A stretch of DNA of 64,000 bases, from positions 1 to 64,000 of the forward strand of contig NZ_FOUS01000016.1 of the NCBI RefSeq assembly GCF_900114915.1, in the 5' to 3' direction. Below the pieces are notes generated by a model. That model was not told where the DNA came from, did not search any database, and was given only the letters and a program-made list of their open reading frames with translations. The DNA comes from Bradyrhizobium sp. Rc3b. GTDB lineage: Bacteria > Pseudomonadota > Alphaproteobacteria > Rhizobiales > Xanthobacteraceae. Position numbers and translations under genes: made by a program. This document shows positions 7,518-15,516 of the stretch, piece after piece; the first letter of the stretch is position 1; each line of letters opens with the position of its first letter.

Positions 7518-7961
7518 TCAGCCCGCGGCTCTGACGCCCCCTTGGGGAAAAGAACCGAGCGCCCGCTCGGTCAGGATCGAGTCGCAGTACTCGCGGATCT
7601 CCTTGATCTTGCCGTCCTCGAGACGAAACACCAGGCAATAGTCATTGTCGTAGCGCACGCCTTCGGGCGTGACATTGTCGCCCTTGGCCTCCACGACGAC
7701 CACATCTCCGTCGGCGATGAAGCGGTGGGCGACCGTGCGCGTGCGGTCGCGCAGGCGGGTGCGCACATAGGCGTGCAGATCGTTGAGGATCGACTCCTTG
7801 CCCGAGAAGGTGCGCGACCAGGAATACTGGCCGGTCACGACCCATCTGGCATCCTCGGCAAGACTTGCGGCGAACAGGGCGCGATCGCGCGCGGCCGGAT
7901 CGGGATTGGCGGCGGCGGCGAAAATATCCTGCATCAGTTTCTTGTTGGCGCTCGCGTTCAT
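7518..7961 (-). CDS. SnoaL/NTF2-like protein
   Basis: 147-residue protein with the small alpha+beta NTF2-like fold: an N-terminal helix pair, WVVTGQYSWSRTFSGKESILNDL, then strands HRFIADGDVVVVEAKGDN and YCLVFRLEDGKIKEIREYCDS. This last segment is the conserved ketosteroid-isomerase/SnoaL signature. Such proteins are small-molecule isomerases, hydrolases or ligand-binding proteins; the substrate is unknown. The ATG at 7961 opens the recognisable domain. It is divergent from a LysR regulator across a 91-base spacer with a palindrome, so that regulator probably controls it. Confidence 0.8.
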   Translation of the reverse strand: MNASANKKLMQDIFAAAANPDPAARDRALFAASLAEDARWVVTGQYSWSRTFSGKESILNDLHAYVRTRLRDRTRTVAHRFIADGDVVVVEAKGDNVTPEGVRYDNDYCLVFRLEDGKIKEIREYCDSILTERALGSFPQGGVRAAG

Positions 7962-8025
7962 GGCGGCATCTCCGTTTGGTGGGAACGCGGAGATCATCGC
8001 CGCAGCATCAAAATTCCTCAAATCG

Positions 8026-8045
8026 ATAGAGAATATGATATCTAT
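8026..8045. promoter_or_regulatory. LysR-type operator between the SnoaL-like gene and its regulator
   Basis: Perfect inverted repeat ATAGA-N10-TCTAT in the divergent intergenic region. It has the T-N11-A geometry of LysR binding sites and its right end lies eight bases before the regulator start, so autoregulation and control of the divergent gene are expected. Confidence 0.6.
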
Positions 8046-8052
8046 TCGCCTG

Positions 8053-8970
8053 ATGAATTTGAATTCGCTTGACCTCAACCTGCTGACCGCGCTCGACGCC
8101 CTGCTGCGCGAGGCCAGCGTCAGCCGCGCCGCGCTCCGGATGGGCCTGTCGCAGCCGGCGGCCAGCCACGCGCTGCAGCGCCTGCGCGACATACTTGGCG
8201 ATCCGCTGCTGGTGCGCACCGGTGCACGGATGGAGCTGACGCCGCGGGCGCAGGCCCTGCGCGCGCCGCTGGCGCAGGCGCTCGATCAGGTGCGCGGCCT
8301 GTTCGTGCCCGATGACTTCGATGCCGCACGCAGCGAACGGCAATTCCGCCTGATGATGCCGGATCTCGCAGTCGAGCTGCTGATGCCGCCGCTGATGGAG
8401 AAGGTGACGCGGGCCGCGCCCAACGTCCGCATCGACATCGTGCCATGGCGGGGATCGGCGATCTTCCATGCCGAATTCGCCCGCACCATCGACCTCGTGA
8501 TCTCGATCGGCAACGCCTTCAAGGGTTTTCACCGCCAGCTGCTCTACGTCGACAGCGACGCGCTGGCGGTGCGGCGCGGCCACCCCTTGGCCGCGAAGCT
8601 GAAGCGTCGCGAGACGTTCCTGGCCGCGCGCCATGTCGGCGTGATCATCCGAGGCAGCAACGAGGATCTGATCGACACCTGGCTCAGGGCCAAGGGCATC
8701 GAGCGGCACATCTCGCTGGTCGTGTCAGGCTATCTCGAAGCGCTGCACGTCGCTGCCCGCACCGATCTCGTCGCCTTCGTGCCACGCCGGCTGATCGCGG
8801 CACTGTCGAAACAGCTCGGCCTCGTCACAGTGACCCCGCCGCTCGACCCCGGGATCGACGAGCAGTTCATGTTCTACCCGACCCGCGCGCAGATGGACCC
8901 CGGCTCGATCTGGCTGCGGCGGCTGATGCTGGAGACGGGGCGGGAATTGGAGAAGCGGAAGGCCGGGTAG
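8053..8970 (+). CDS. LysR family transcriptional regulator
   Basis: 305-residue LysR regulator. The N-terminal winged helix-turn-helix is clear (SLDLNLLTALDALLREASVS, then AALRMGLSQPAASHALQRLR at about 27-46, then DPLLVRTGARMELTPRA). The remaining 200 residues are the effector-binding domain. The N-terminal wording is that of the NodD/SyrM-like subgroup, but no nod genes or nod box are present, so a nodulation role is not supported. Start at 8053 was chosen over an in-frame ATG at 8035 because it gives the family-typical N-terminus. Its target is probably the divergent SnoaL-like gene. Confidence 0.9.
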   Translation: MNLNSLDLNLLTALDALLREASVSRAALRMGLSQPAASHALQRLRDILGDPLLVRTGARMELTPRAQALRAPLAQALDQVRGLFVPDDFDAARSERQFRLMMPDLAVELLMPPLMEKVTRAAPNVRIDIVPWRGSAIFHAEFARTIDLVISIGNAFKGFHRQLLYVDSDALAVRRGHPLAAKLKRRETFLAARHVGVIIRGSNEDLIDTWLRAKGIERHISLVVSGYLEALHVAARTDLVAFVPRRLIAALSKQLGLVTVTPPLDPGIDEQFMFYPTRAQMDPGSIWLRRLMLETGRELEKRKAG

Positions 8971-8975
8971 CTCCC

Positions 8976-9064
8976 GTAGGGTGGGCAAAGCGGAGCGTGC
9001 GCACCACCTGTCGCCGCCGGAAAATGATCGTGGGCACGGCGCTTTGCGCCTTTGCCCACCCTAC
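8976..9064. repeat. Intergenic inverted repeat, family A, copy 2
   Basis: Ends GTAGGGTGGGCAAAGCGG and CGCCTTTGCCCACCCTAC are almost perfect complements. It lies between the convergent LysR and GST genes and may terminate both. Confidence 0.9.
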
Positions 9065-9077
9065 AAGAGCCGGGCTC

Positions 9078-9698
9078 TTACGCCTTCTGCGCGGCCATCA
9101 CCTTTGCTACGGCGGGGCGGTCAGACATGCGCTTGAAATGATCGGCGATCTTCGGCGTCGCGTTGATGTCGACGCTGTCGCCTTCGAGCCAGGTCGAGAG
9201 CGTGTAGAGATAGGGATCGCAGATCGTGAACTGATCGCCCATCACCCAGGGCCCCCGAAACATCTTCTGCTCAATCAGGGCGAAGCAGGCGCCCATGGTC
9301 TTCGGGACCATCGCCTTCATGTCGGCGAACGAGCTCTCCTGCGTCGCCCAGCGCGGACCGCGCATCTTGTGGGCATGATTGATGTGCACGGTCGAGCAGA
9401 GGTAGGAGTTGAACGACTGCACCTGGGCGAAGTCGAAGGGATCATCGAGCGGCGCGAGCTTCGCCTTCGGGAAGGTCTGCGCGAGATAGGCCAGCATCGC
9501 CGGCGTCTCGGTGAGGACGCCGCGATCGGTCACCAGCGCCGGCACGCGGCCCTTCGGGTTGATCTTGAGATAGTCCGGGCTGTTCTGCTGGTTGTCCTTG
9601 AAGCTCAGCCGTTCAGCCGTGTAGTCGGCACCCGCCTCCTCCAGGGTGATGTAGGTTGCGAGCGCGCAGGTGCCGGTGGCGTAGTAGAGCTTGAGCAT
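9078..9698 (-). CDS. Glutathione S-transferase family protein
   Basis: 206-residue GST starting MLKLYYATGTCALATYITLEEAG, a beta-class-like N-terminus in which a Cys stands in the active-site loop (Cys10) as in bacterial beta GSTs. INPKGRVPALVTDRGVLTETPAMLAYLAQ forms the glutathione site; the C-terminal domain includes GDQFTICDPYLYTLSTW with the usual D-x-Y-L pattern. The gene is monocistronic, convergent with the LysR gene and divergent from the FAD monooxygenase. Only about 23% identical by eye to the other GST in the window, so it is not a recent duplicate. Confidence 0.9.
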   Translation of the reverse strand: MLKLYYATGTCALATYITLEEAGADYTAERLSFKDNQQNSPDYLKINPKGRVPALVTDRGVLTETPAMLAYLAQTFPKAKLAPLDDPFDFAQVQSFNSYLCSTVHINHAHKMRGPRWATQESSFADMKAMVPKTMGACFALIEQKMFRGPWVMGDQFTICDPYLYTLSTWLEGDSVDINATPKIADHFKRMSDRPAVAKVMAAQKA

Positions 9699-9824
9699 GT
9701 CGGACCTCATGGGGGAAAACCCGAGGTTAACGGCCCTCCGCCGCCCCGTCCATAGGGACCTCTTCGCAGTTGCCCACGGCCGCCCGGCCGTGCGAAGACG
9801 CCGTCAATCGGAGGGGATTTAGAC

Positions 9825-11117
9825 ATGACCGTACTCATCGCCGGTGGCGGCATCGGCGGGCTGACGCTTGCGCTCAGCCTGCACCAGATCGGCGTTCCCG
9901 CAAAAGTCTTCGAAAGCGTCGCGGAGCTGAAGCCGCTCGGCGTCGGCATCAACGTGCTGCCGCATGCAGTGCGCGAGCTGATCGAGCTCGGGCTGATGGA
10001 CAGATTGGACGCCAGCGGAGTGCGGACGCGCGAGCTCGCCTATTTCTCCAAGCACGGCAAGCCGATCTGGAGCGAGCCGCGCGGGCTGGAGGCCGGCTAC
10101 AAATGGCCGCAATTCTCGATCCATCGCGGCACGCTGCAACAGCTCCTGCTCGACACCGCGATCGAGCGGCTCGGCCGTGACAACATCCTCACCAGCCACC
10201 ATCTGACCGGCTGGGCCGAGACGGCCGACGGCGTGCGCGCCGACTTCATCGATCGGGCGACCGGCAAGGCCGCCGGGAGTTACGACGGCGCGATCCTGAT
10301 CGCCGCCGACGGCATTCATTCCGCCGCGCGCGAAAAGCTCTATCCCAATGAAGGCCCGCCGATCTGGAACGGCCGCATCCTCTGGCGTGGCGTCACGCCT
10401 TCCAAGGCCTTCCTGACCGGCCGCACCATGATCATGGCCGGCCACGAGATCCTGAAATTCGTCTGCTATCCGATCAGCAAGACGCCGGACGCGGCGGGCA
10501 ACCATCTGATCAACTGGGTCGCCGAGCGCCACATGCCGCCGACCTATCAGTGGCGGCGCGAGGACTATAATCGCGCCGCGCGGCTGGAGGAGTTTCTGCC
10601 CTGGTTCGAGAGCTGGCAGTTCGACTGGCTCGACGTGCCCGGCCTGATCAAGAACTGCCCGCACGCCTATGAATATCCGCTGGTGGACCGCGATCCGGTC
10701 TCGCAATGGACCTTTGGCAAGGTCACGCTGATGGGCGATGCCGCGCATCCGATGTACCCGATCGGCTCGAACGGCGCCTCGCAGGCCATCCTCGATGCCC
10801 GCACCATCACCCGCGAGATTCTCGCGCATGGACCGACGACCGCGGCGCTGCTCGCCTATGAGGCCGAGCGCCGGCCCGCGACCACCGACCTCGTTCTGCT
10901 CAACCGCAAGAACGGCCCCGAGCAGGTCATGCAACTGGTCGAGGAGCGCGCGCCCGACGGCTTTGAGGTCGTCACCGACGTGCTGTCGCAGCAGGAACTG
11001 GAAGACATCGCCGCCAACTACAAGCGCGTTGCGGGCTTCCAGGTCGAGGCGCTGAACGCGAAGCCGCCGATCGTCAGGGGAGATGCGAAGCGCGAGCGCC
11101 TGAAGGCGGTGCGGTAA
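9825..11117 (+). CDS. FAD-dependent aromatic-ring monooxygenase family protein
   Basis: 430-residue group A flavoprotein monooxygenase. VLIAGGGIGGLTLALSLHQ (residues 3-21) is the ADP-binding Rossmann motif, AADGIHSAAR is the DG motif contacting both FAD and NAD(P)H, and LMGDAAHPMYP near residue 304 is the GD motif for the FAD ribityl chain. Such enzymes hydroxylate phenolic or heterocyclic compounds with NAD(P)H and O2. Length and motif order resemble salicylate/PhzS-like enzymes, but the substrate cannot be read from sequence. A strong GGAGGGG precedes the ATG. No pathway partners adjoin it. Confidence 0.88.
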   Translation: MTVLIAGGGIGGLTLALSLHQIGVPAKVFESVAELKPLGVGINVLPHAVRELIELGLMDRLDASGVRTRELAYFSKHGKPIWSEPRGLEAGYKWPQFSIHRGTLQQLLLDTAIERLGRDNILTSHHLTGWAETADGVRADFIDRATGKAAGSYDGAILIAADGIHSAAREKLYPNEGPPIWNGRILWRGVTPSKAFLTGRTMIMAGHEILKFVCYPISKTPDAAGNHLINWVAERHMPPTYQWRREDYNRAARLEEFLPWFESWQFDWLDVPGLIKNCPHAYEYPLVDRDPVSQWTFGKVTLMGDAAHPMYPIGSNGASQAILDARTITREILAHGPTTAALLAYEAERRPATTDLVLLNRKNGPEQVMQLVEERAPDGFEVVTDVLSQQELEDIAANYKRVAGFQVEALNAKPPIVRGDAKRERLKAVR

Positions 11118-11152
11118 GAGTTGTCCAACCGCCCCGCGTCCGTCACGGCCCA

Positions 11153-11527
11153 TCAATATCCATACTGTCCGGAACACACCCAATTGCCATAGGCATCGTA
11201 GCAACGGTTGTTGTAGTAGCCGTATGCACCTGCCGCCGCCGCTCCGACTCCGACTGCCGCGGCTCCGTATGCGGCTCCCCGGTAGACGCCTCTACGCGCC
11301 GCAGTACGTGCTACGGGGTACCCTGCTATCGGCCGGGAGACGTGAGCGCGGCCGTAGCGACCAGCGTGAACGGCACCGCCTCTGTAGTGCGCGCCTCCTC
11401 CGTGAAATCCCCCTCCCCGATAGGCGACACCTCCTCCGCGGCCGCCGCGGGCGAGTGCGTCATCGGGAACAAGGCTTGCGCCGACAAGAGCGGCTGCGGC
11501 CAAGCCAACCAGAGCATATCGAAACAT
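11153..11527 (-). CDS. Secreted Gly/Ala/Tyr-rich small protein
   Basis: 124 residues with a clear Sec signal peptide (MFRYALVGLAAAALVGASLV, predicted cut after DDALA). The mature part is GG- and RGG-rich, then has an Ala/Gly hydrophobic stretch and ends with a short Cys-containing tail (NRCYDAYGNWVCSGQYGY). Proteins of this type are common and uncharacterised in Bradyrhizobium; an envelope location is likely. It converges on the FAD monooxygenase with 35 bases between stops. Confidence 0.75.
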   Translation of the reverse strand: MFRYALVGLAAAALVGASLVPDDALARGGRGGGVAYRGGGFHGGGAHYRGGAVHAGRYGRAHVSRPIAGYPVARTAARRGVYRGAAYGAAAVGVGAAAAGAYGYYNNRCYDAYGNWVCSGQYGY

Positions 11528-11804
11528 GGGCGTCCTCCCGTCATTGGAGTGCCGGTTCTATCCGCAGGGTGATGCCGTCAACGGGACAGGCACTTGCCCC
11601 ATCATTTGGCGCGCCCTGCATGTCCAATTGACCTAGATCAACGCCCGTCTGTTTCAAAGACCCGAATTGGTCCAGCGCTTTCAGGCCGAGGCTGAAGACC
11701 ATGAGCGGCCGCAACCGCCCGCTGGTGCGCTTCGATCTAAGCCAATCCTTGGATGCGAGAGAAATTTGTCCATTCGATAGACGCGAATAACCGAGGCTGC
11801 GATC

Positions 11805-12258
11805 ATGAAGTTCCGGGCGGGGTTGCTTGCGGCGGCTATCTTGCTGACCGAAATGCACGCAAGTCATGCGGCGATACGGATCGCCGGCGATCGTGGCGGG
11901 CTAATCGACGCCTATGTTGACAGATATGAGCGCCTGCGCACTTCCGGAGAGACCGTCATCATCGATGGACTCTGTGCCTCATCGTGCACCATCGTTCTCG
12001 GTGCAGTTGCCGCTGACAAAATCTGTGTGACCTCGAAGGCCGCTCTCGGCTTCCACGCTGCTTGGGATTTCGGTCGGAAGGACGATTACCGACCATGACG
12101 CCACCAATTACCTATACTCCATGTATCCCGGGCCGGTGCAGCGTTGGATCGCGGCACGCGGCGGGTTGAGGCCGCAACTCATCTTGCTGCGCGGCAAAGC
12201 ACTTCAGGCGCTGTATAAGCCTTGCGCGCAGCACTCCGCGACACGGCCCCGACGGTAA
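11805..12258 (+). pseudogene. Frameshifted secreted protein (ClpP-like periplasmic family)
   Basis: The first frame encodes a signal peptide (MKFRAGLLAAAILLTEMHASHA) and a domain with GETVIIDGLCASSCTIVLGAV and GFHAAWDF, as in periplasmic serine-protease-like proteins of the ClpP/crotonase fold; it stops at 12098. The next frame continues the domain plausibly with TITDHDATNYLYSMYPGPV and ends at 12258. The total length is one base more than a multiple of three, so a single-base indel near 12075-12098 explains both parts. The active-site Ser region (CASSC) is upstream of the break. It could be a genuine pseudogene or a sequencing error. Confidence 0.7.
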
Positions 12259-12261
12259 CGA

Positions 12262-12681
12262 CTACCGCACCACCCTCGCCGCTTCCAGCAACCGCTCGGT
12301 CGCGCTTGCCGTTGCCAGCACCGTGCCGTTCTCCGCCATCAGCTTGGCCTCGACAAACGCGATCGTCTTGCCGAGCTGCGTCACCGTCGCCTCCCCGATG
12401 ATCGGACCGGGCTTGGCGGGGCTGAGGAAATTCACGGTCATGCTGATGGTGGTGGTATAGAGCCGGCCCTCGCTCATCACCAGCACCGCCGGGCCCATGG
12501 TGTCGTCGAGCATGGCCGAGAGCATGCCGCCCTGGATGAAGCCTGCCGGATTGCAGAACTCCGGCTTGCCCTCGAAGCCGAGCTTGATCCAGCCCTCCTC
12601 GGGACGGGCATCGAACAGGCGCCATCCCAACAGCTCCGCACAGGGTGGCCTTGGAAAATTGTCGAGCGCGGTCTTGACCAT
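12262..12681 (-). CDS. PaaI-family hotdog thioesterase
   Basis: 139-residue hotdog-fold protein. The central helix region NPAGFIQGGMLSAMLDDTMGPAV, with its HGG-like turn written QGG and a conserved Asp, is the PaaI/YbgC-type thioesterase signature, and TTISMTVNFLSPAKPG is the conserved beta strand. The enzyme probably hydrolyses an acyl-CoA or a phenylacetyl-CoA-like thioester. It lies 51 bases downstream of mutY on the same strand, so read-through is possible. Substrate cannot be inferred. Confidence 0.85.
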   Translation of the reverse strand: MVKTALDNFPRPPCAELLGWRLFDARPEEGWIKLGFEGKPEFCNPAGFIQGGMLSAMLDDTMGPAVLVMSEGRLYTTTISMTVNFLSPAKPGPIIGEATVTQLGKTIAFVEAKLMAENGTVLATASATERLLEAARVVR

Positions 12682-12732
12682 TGGCAGCCTCCGTTTCGCA
12701 CCCGATAGCTTAGCGCTGCTGCCAGCGTGCTG

Positions 12733-13851
12733 TCAGGAGGACGAGCCCGCTGAAAGGTTGAGCGCGTGCGCGATGACCTTGCGCATGACATTGGGCAGCG
12801 CCTCGTCCCTAAGGGTGGCGAGCGGCACCCAGCGCATGCCCTCGGGCGCGCGGGTGCGGGCTGCGGCTTTCGCCGTGTAGACCACCAGTTCGAGCGGAAA
12901 ATGCGTGAAGACGTGGGTGATGACGCCCATTTTGCGGTGCCAGCGCGACAGCCCCTTCAGCGCCGGCGCCTGCAGCTTCGCCGCCGCGTCGTCCTGGCCG
13001 GCGAGCCAGTCCGAGCCGGGCACTTCGGTCATGCCGCCGAGCAGGCCCTTTTCGGGCCGGCTGCGGACCAGCAGCTCCTCGCCGCGTGTGACGACGAAGG
13101 CCGCTCCGCGCCTGAGCGTTCCGCTCTTCTTCGGCGCCTTGCGCGGAAAGGTCTCCTGCGTGCCTTGCGCGCGCGCGATGCAATCCTCGTTCAGCGGACA
13201 CAACGAGCAGGCCGGCTTTTTCGGCGTGCAGATCGAGGCGCCCAAATCCATCAACGCCTGCGCGCTGTCGCCGGCGCGGGAGTTTGCAAGCAGCGTCGCC
13301 GCCAATTGCTGGATCAGAGGTTTCGCCTGTGGGAGCTCATCTTCAACTGCAAAGAGCCGCGACACCACCCGCTCGATATTGCCGTCGACCGGCATCGTGT
13401 GGCGATCGAAGGCGATCGCCGCGATCGCCGCCGCCGTGTACGGCCCGATGCCCGGTAGCGCACGCAGCCCCTCCTCGGTGTCGGGAAAGATGCCGCCATG
13501 CTCGCGTGTCACCGCGACCGCGCAGGCGTACAGGTTGCGCGCGCGCGAGTAATAGCCGAGCCCGGCCCACATCCGCAGCACATCATCCTGCGAGGCCCGT
13601 CCGAGCGCAGTGACATCCGGCCAGCGCGCGACGAATTTTTCGAAATAGGGCCCGACCGCCTTCACCGTGGTCTGCTGCAGCATGATCTCCGACAGCCAGA
13701 CGCGGTATGGATCCGACGTCTCGCCGGGCGCGGCCCGCCACGGCAACCGGCGCCGGTGGCGGTCGTACCACTGGAGCAGGAGCGTCGGACGCGATGAGAC
13801 TTTCGACTGAACTGGTTCCGGCTTGGCCTTGAGGGCAGATCTAGGGCTCAT
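12733..13851 (-). CDS. mutY: A/G-specific adenine DNA glycosylase MutY
   Basis: 372 residues. MutY removes adenine mispaired with 8-oxoguanine. The helix-hairpin-helix LPGIGPYTAAAIAAIAF is followed by the catalytic-Asp segment PVDGNIERVVSRLF, and the [4Fe-4S] loop has the exact C-X6-C-X2-C-X5-C spacing (CTPKKPACSLCPLNEDC). The C-terminal third is the NUDIX-like domain that recognises 8-oxoG. Length is normal. It is divergent from the DUF721 gene across an inverted repeat, and mutY/DUF721/dsbA/smc neighbourhoods are recurrent in Rhizobiales. Confidence 0.96.
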   Translation of the reverse strand: MSPRSALKAKPEPVQSKVSSRPTLLLQWYDRHRRRLPWRAAPGETSDPYRVWLSEIMLQQTTVKAVGPYFEKFVARWPDVTALGRASQDDVLRMWAGLGYYSRARNLYACAVAVTREHGGIFPDTEEGLRALPGIGPYTAAAIAAIAFDRHTMPVDGNIERVVSRLFAVEDELPQAKPLIQQLAATLLANSRAGDSAQALMDLGASICTPKKPACSLCPLNEDCIARAQGTQETFPRKAPKKSGTLRRGAAFVVTRGEELLVRSRPEKGLLGGMTEVPGSDWLAGQDDAAAKLQAPALKGLSRWHRKMGVITHVFTHFPLELVVYTAKAAARTRAPEGMRWVPLATLRDEALPNVMRKVIAHALNLSAGSSS

Positions 13852-13886
13852 GCCTTCACTCTAGCTGCAACGCATCAGTCTCTCCA

Positions 13887-13970
13887 CGTCATGCCCGCGC
13901 CTGTCGCGGGCATCCACGTCTTTCTTCGTGGCGAGACGTGGATGGCCGGGACAAAGCCCGGCCATGACGG
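13887..13970. repeat. Intergenic inverted repeat, family C, copy 1
   Basis: CGTCATGCCCGCGCCTGTCGC and the distal GGCCATGACGG define the ends; the inner CCACGTCTTTC / GAGACGTGG forms a second stem. Located between divergent mutY and the DUF721 gene, so it overlaps their promoter region. A relative is at 58584-58669. Confidence 0.85.
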
Positions 13971-14011
13971 CGTCAGTTCCTGACACGTCGCGCATGGTGC
14001 TATAAGGACCC

Positions 14012-14503
14012 ATGTCCAAATTCCCTCCCAAACCCGGTCCCCTCAGCGCCAAGCCGCTGGGCATCCTGCTCAACGACGTCTTTGCCGAGGCCTATGCCAA
14101 GCAGGGGTTTGCGGCGCGCGAATTGGTGACGCGGTGGGCGCAGATTGCAGGTCCGGAGATCGCGGCCCATGCCGAGCCGCTGAAGATGCAATGGCCGCGC
14201 CCGGTGGAGGGCCAGCCGCAGGAGCCGGCGACCCTGGTGCTGCGGGTGGAGGGGCCGATGGCGCTGGAGACCCAGCATTCCGCCGACGTGATCCTGGAGC
14301 GCGTGAACCGCTTCTTCGGCTGGAGCGCGGTCGGCAAGCTCGCCTTCCGCCAGGCTCCGCTGTCGCGCCCCCGGCGGCCGGTGCGGCCCGGCCCGCCCGA
14401 TCCCAAATCGGTGGCCAAGGTGGCGGAGAGCCTTGGCGACATCGAAGATGAACAACTGAAGACGGCGCTGGCGCGGCTGGGGGCCGCCATCAAGCGAAAT
14501 TGA
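14012..14503 (+). CDS. DUF721 / DciA-like protein
   Basis: 163-residue protein with the DUF721 core: GFAARELVTRWAQIAGPEIAAHAEPLKM, a beta-rich centre LVLRVEGPMALETQHSADVILERVNRFFG, and a Pro/Arg-rich linker before a short C-terminal helix. DUF721 defines DciA, the ancestral loader of the replicative helicase DnaB where DnaC is absent, so a role in replication initiation is likely. The short C-terminal DELGDIEDEQL-type acidic helix is typical of alphaproteobacterial members. It precedes dsbA by 139 bases. Confidence 0.82.
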   Translation: MSKFPPKPGPLSAKPLGILLNDVFAEAYAKQGFAARELVTRWAQIAGPEIAAHAEPLKMQWPRPVEGQPQEPATLVLRVEGPMALETQHSADVILERVNRFFGWSAVGKLAFRQAPLSRPRRPVRPGPPDPKSVAKVAESLGDIEDEQLKTALARLGAAIKRN

Positions 14504-14642
14504 GCCTTATTTCGCGGTCAATCTGGACCCGTCTCTACCGCTCGCCATTGCCTCAAGCTACGTTTCAAGCTAGCGACAGGCCGCCCGGGCGGGAACTTCA
14601 TGGACCCCTGGGGCGAGATTTTTGCCAATTCGGGAGCCGACC

Positions 14643-15299
14643 TTGATCATCACCCGCCGCGCCTTCACTACGATGCTGTCGCTGACCGGGCTTGCCGCGC
14701 TCGCCGGGCTCTCGCCGCTGCAGTTCGTCTCCGAGGCCATGGCGCAGTCGGCCGCCGACGTCGCCAAGCCCGTATCGCTGCCCGACATGGCGCTCGGCCC
14801 GAACGACGCCGCCGTCACCATCACCGAATACGCCTCGATGACCTGCCCGCATTGTGCCGCCTTCAACGAGCAGGTGTTCCCGAAGATCAAGAAGGAATAC
14901 ATCGACACCGGCAAGGTGCGTTACATCTTCCGCGAGTTCCCGCTCGACATCAAAGCCGCCGCCGGCTCGATGTTGTCCCGCTGCATCGCCAATGGCGACG
15001 GGCCGAAATACTTCGCGGTCACCGACATGCTGTTCCGCCAGCAGAACGACTGGGTGGTGAAGAACACCACCGAGACCCTGACGCGGATCGGCAAGCAGGC
15101 CGGCCTCACCCAGCAGCAGGTCGAGGCCTGCCTGAAGGATCAGGCGCTGCTCGACAAGATTGCCGCCGACCAGAAATATGCCAGCGACGTTCTGAAGGTG
15201 GATTCGACGCCGACCTTCTTCATCAACGGCGAGAAGATCAAGGGCGAGACCTCGTTCGAGGAGTTCGCCAAGAAGATCAATCCGCTGCTGAAGAGCTGA
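14643..15299 (+). CDS. DsbA-family thiol:disulfide oxidoreductase
   Basis: 218-residue periplasmic thioredoxin-fold protein. TRRAFTTML near the start is a twin-arginine motif followed by a hydrophobic core ending AMAQ, so export by Tat (or Sec) is expected. The active site is CPHC in EYASMTCPHCAAFNEQ, and the cis-Pro loop is DSTPTFFIN. The family is the DsbA/BdbD-type group 4-like oxidoreductase common in Rhizobiales. The TTG at 14643 has GGGAG six bases upstream; an in-frame TTG at 14622 would add seven residues before the Tat motif and is the alternative. It sits between the DUF721 gene and smc. Confidence 0.9.
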   Translation: MIITRRAFTTMLSLTGLAALAGLSPLQFVSEAMAQSAADVAKPVSLPDMALGPNDAAVTITEYASMTCPHCAAFNEQVFPKIKKEYIDTGKVRYIFREFPLDIKAAAGSMLSRCIANGDGPKYFAVTDMLFRQQNDWVVKNTTETLTRIGKQAGLTQQQVEACLKDQALLDKIAADQKYASDVLKVDSTPTFFINGEKIKGETSFEEFAKKINPLLKS

Positions 15300-15516
15300 T
15301 TCGCTCGTCAATATCCTGATTCGCATCTCGAAAGCCGTATCTTTCCCGGCATAAATCCCTTGGGAAAAGCGGCTTTCGCCGGTTGCCCTCGCGGCGCACC
15401 GCGGCCATTGTCCAGCCGCATGAGGCGCCTCGCGCGACTCGCCCGGATAGCGACACTGCCTTCCATGGTAGTGTCCCGGCAGGGGGATTCGCGCCTGCCA
15501 ACAGAGATGCGTGCTT

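Noticed and set aside
8001..8970. NodD assignment for the LysR regulator
   Set aside because: The N-terminus is similar to the group but there is no nod box or nod gene in the neighbourhood.
9819..11204. 461-codon open frame antisense to the FAD monooxygenase
   Set aside because: The plus-strand gene has all three flavoprotein motifs; the antisense frame has none.
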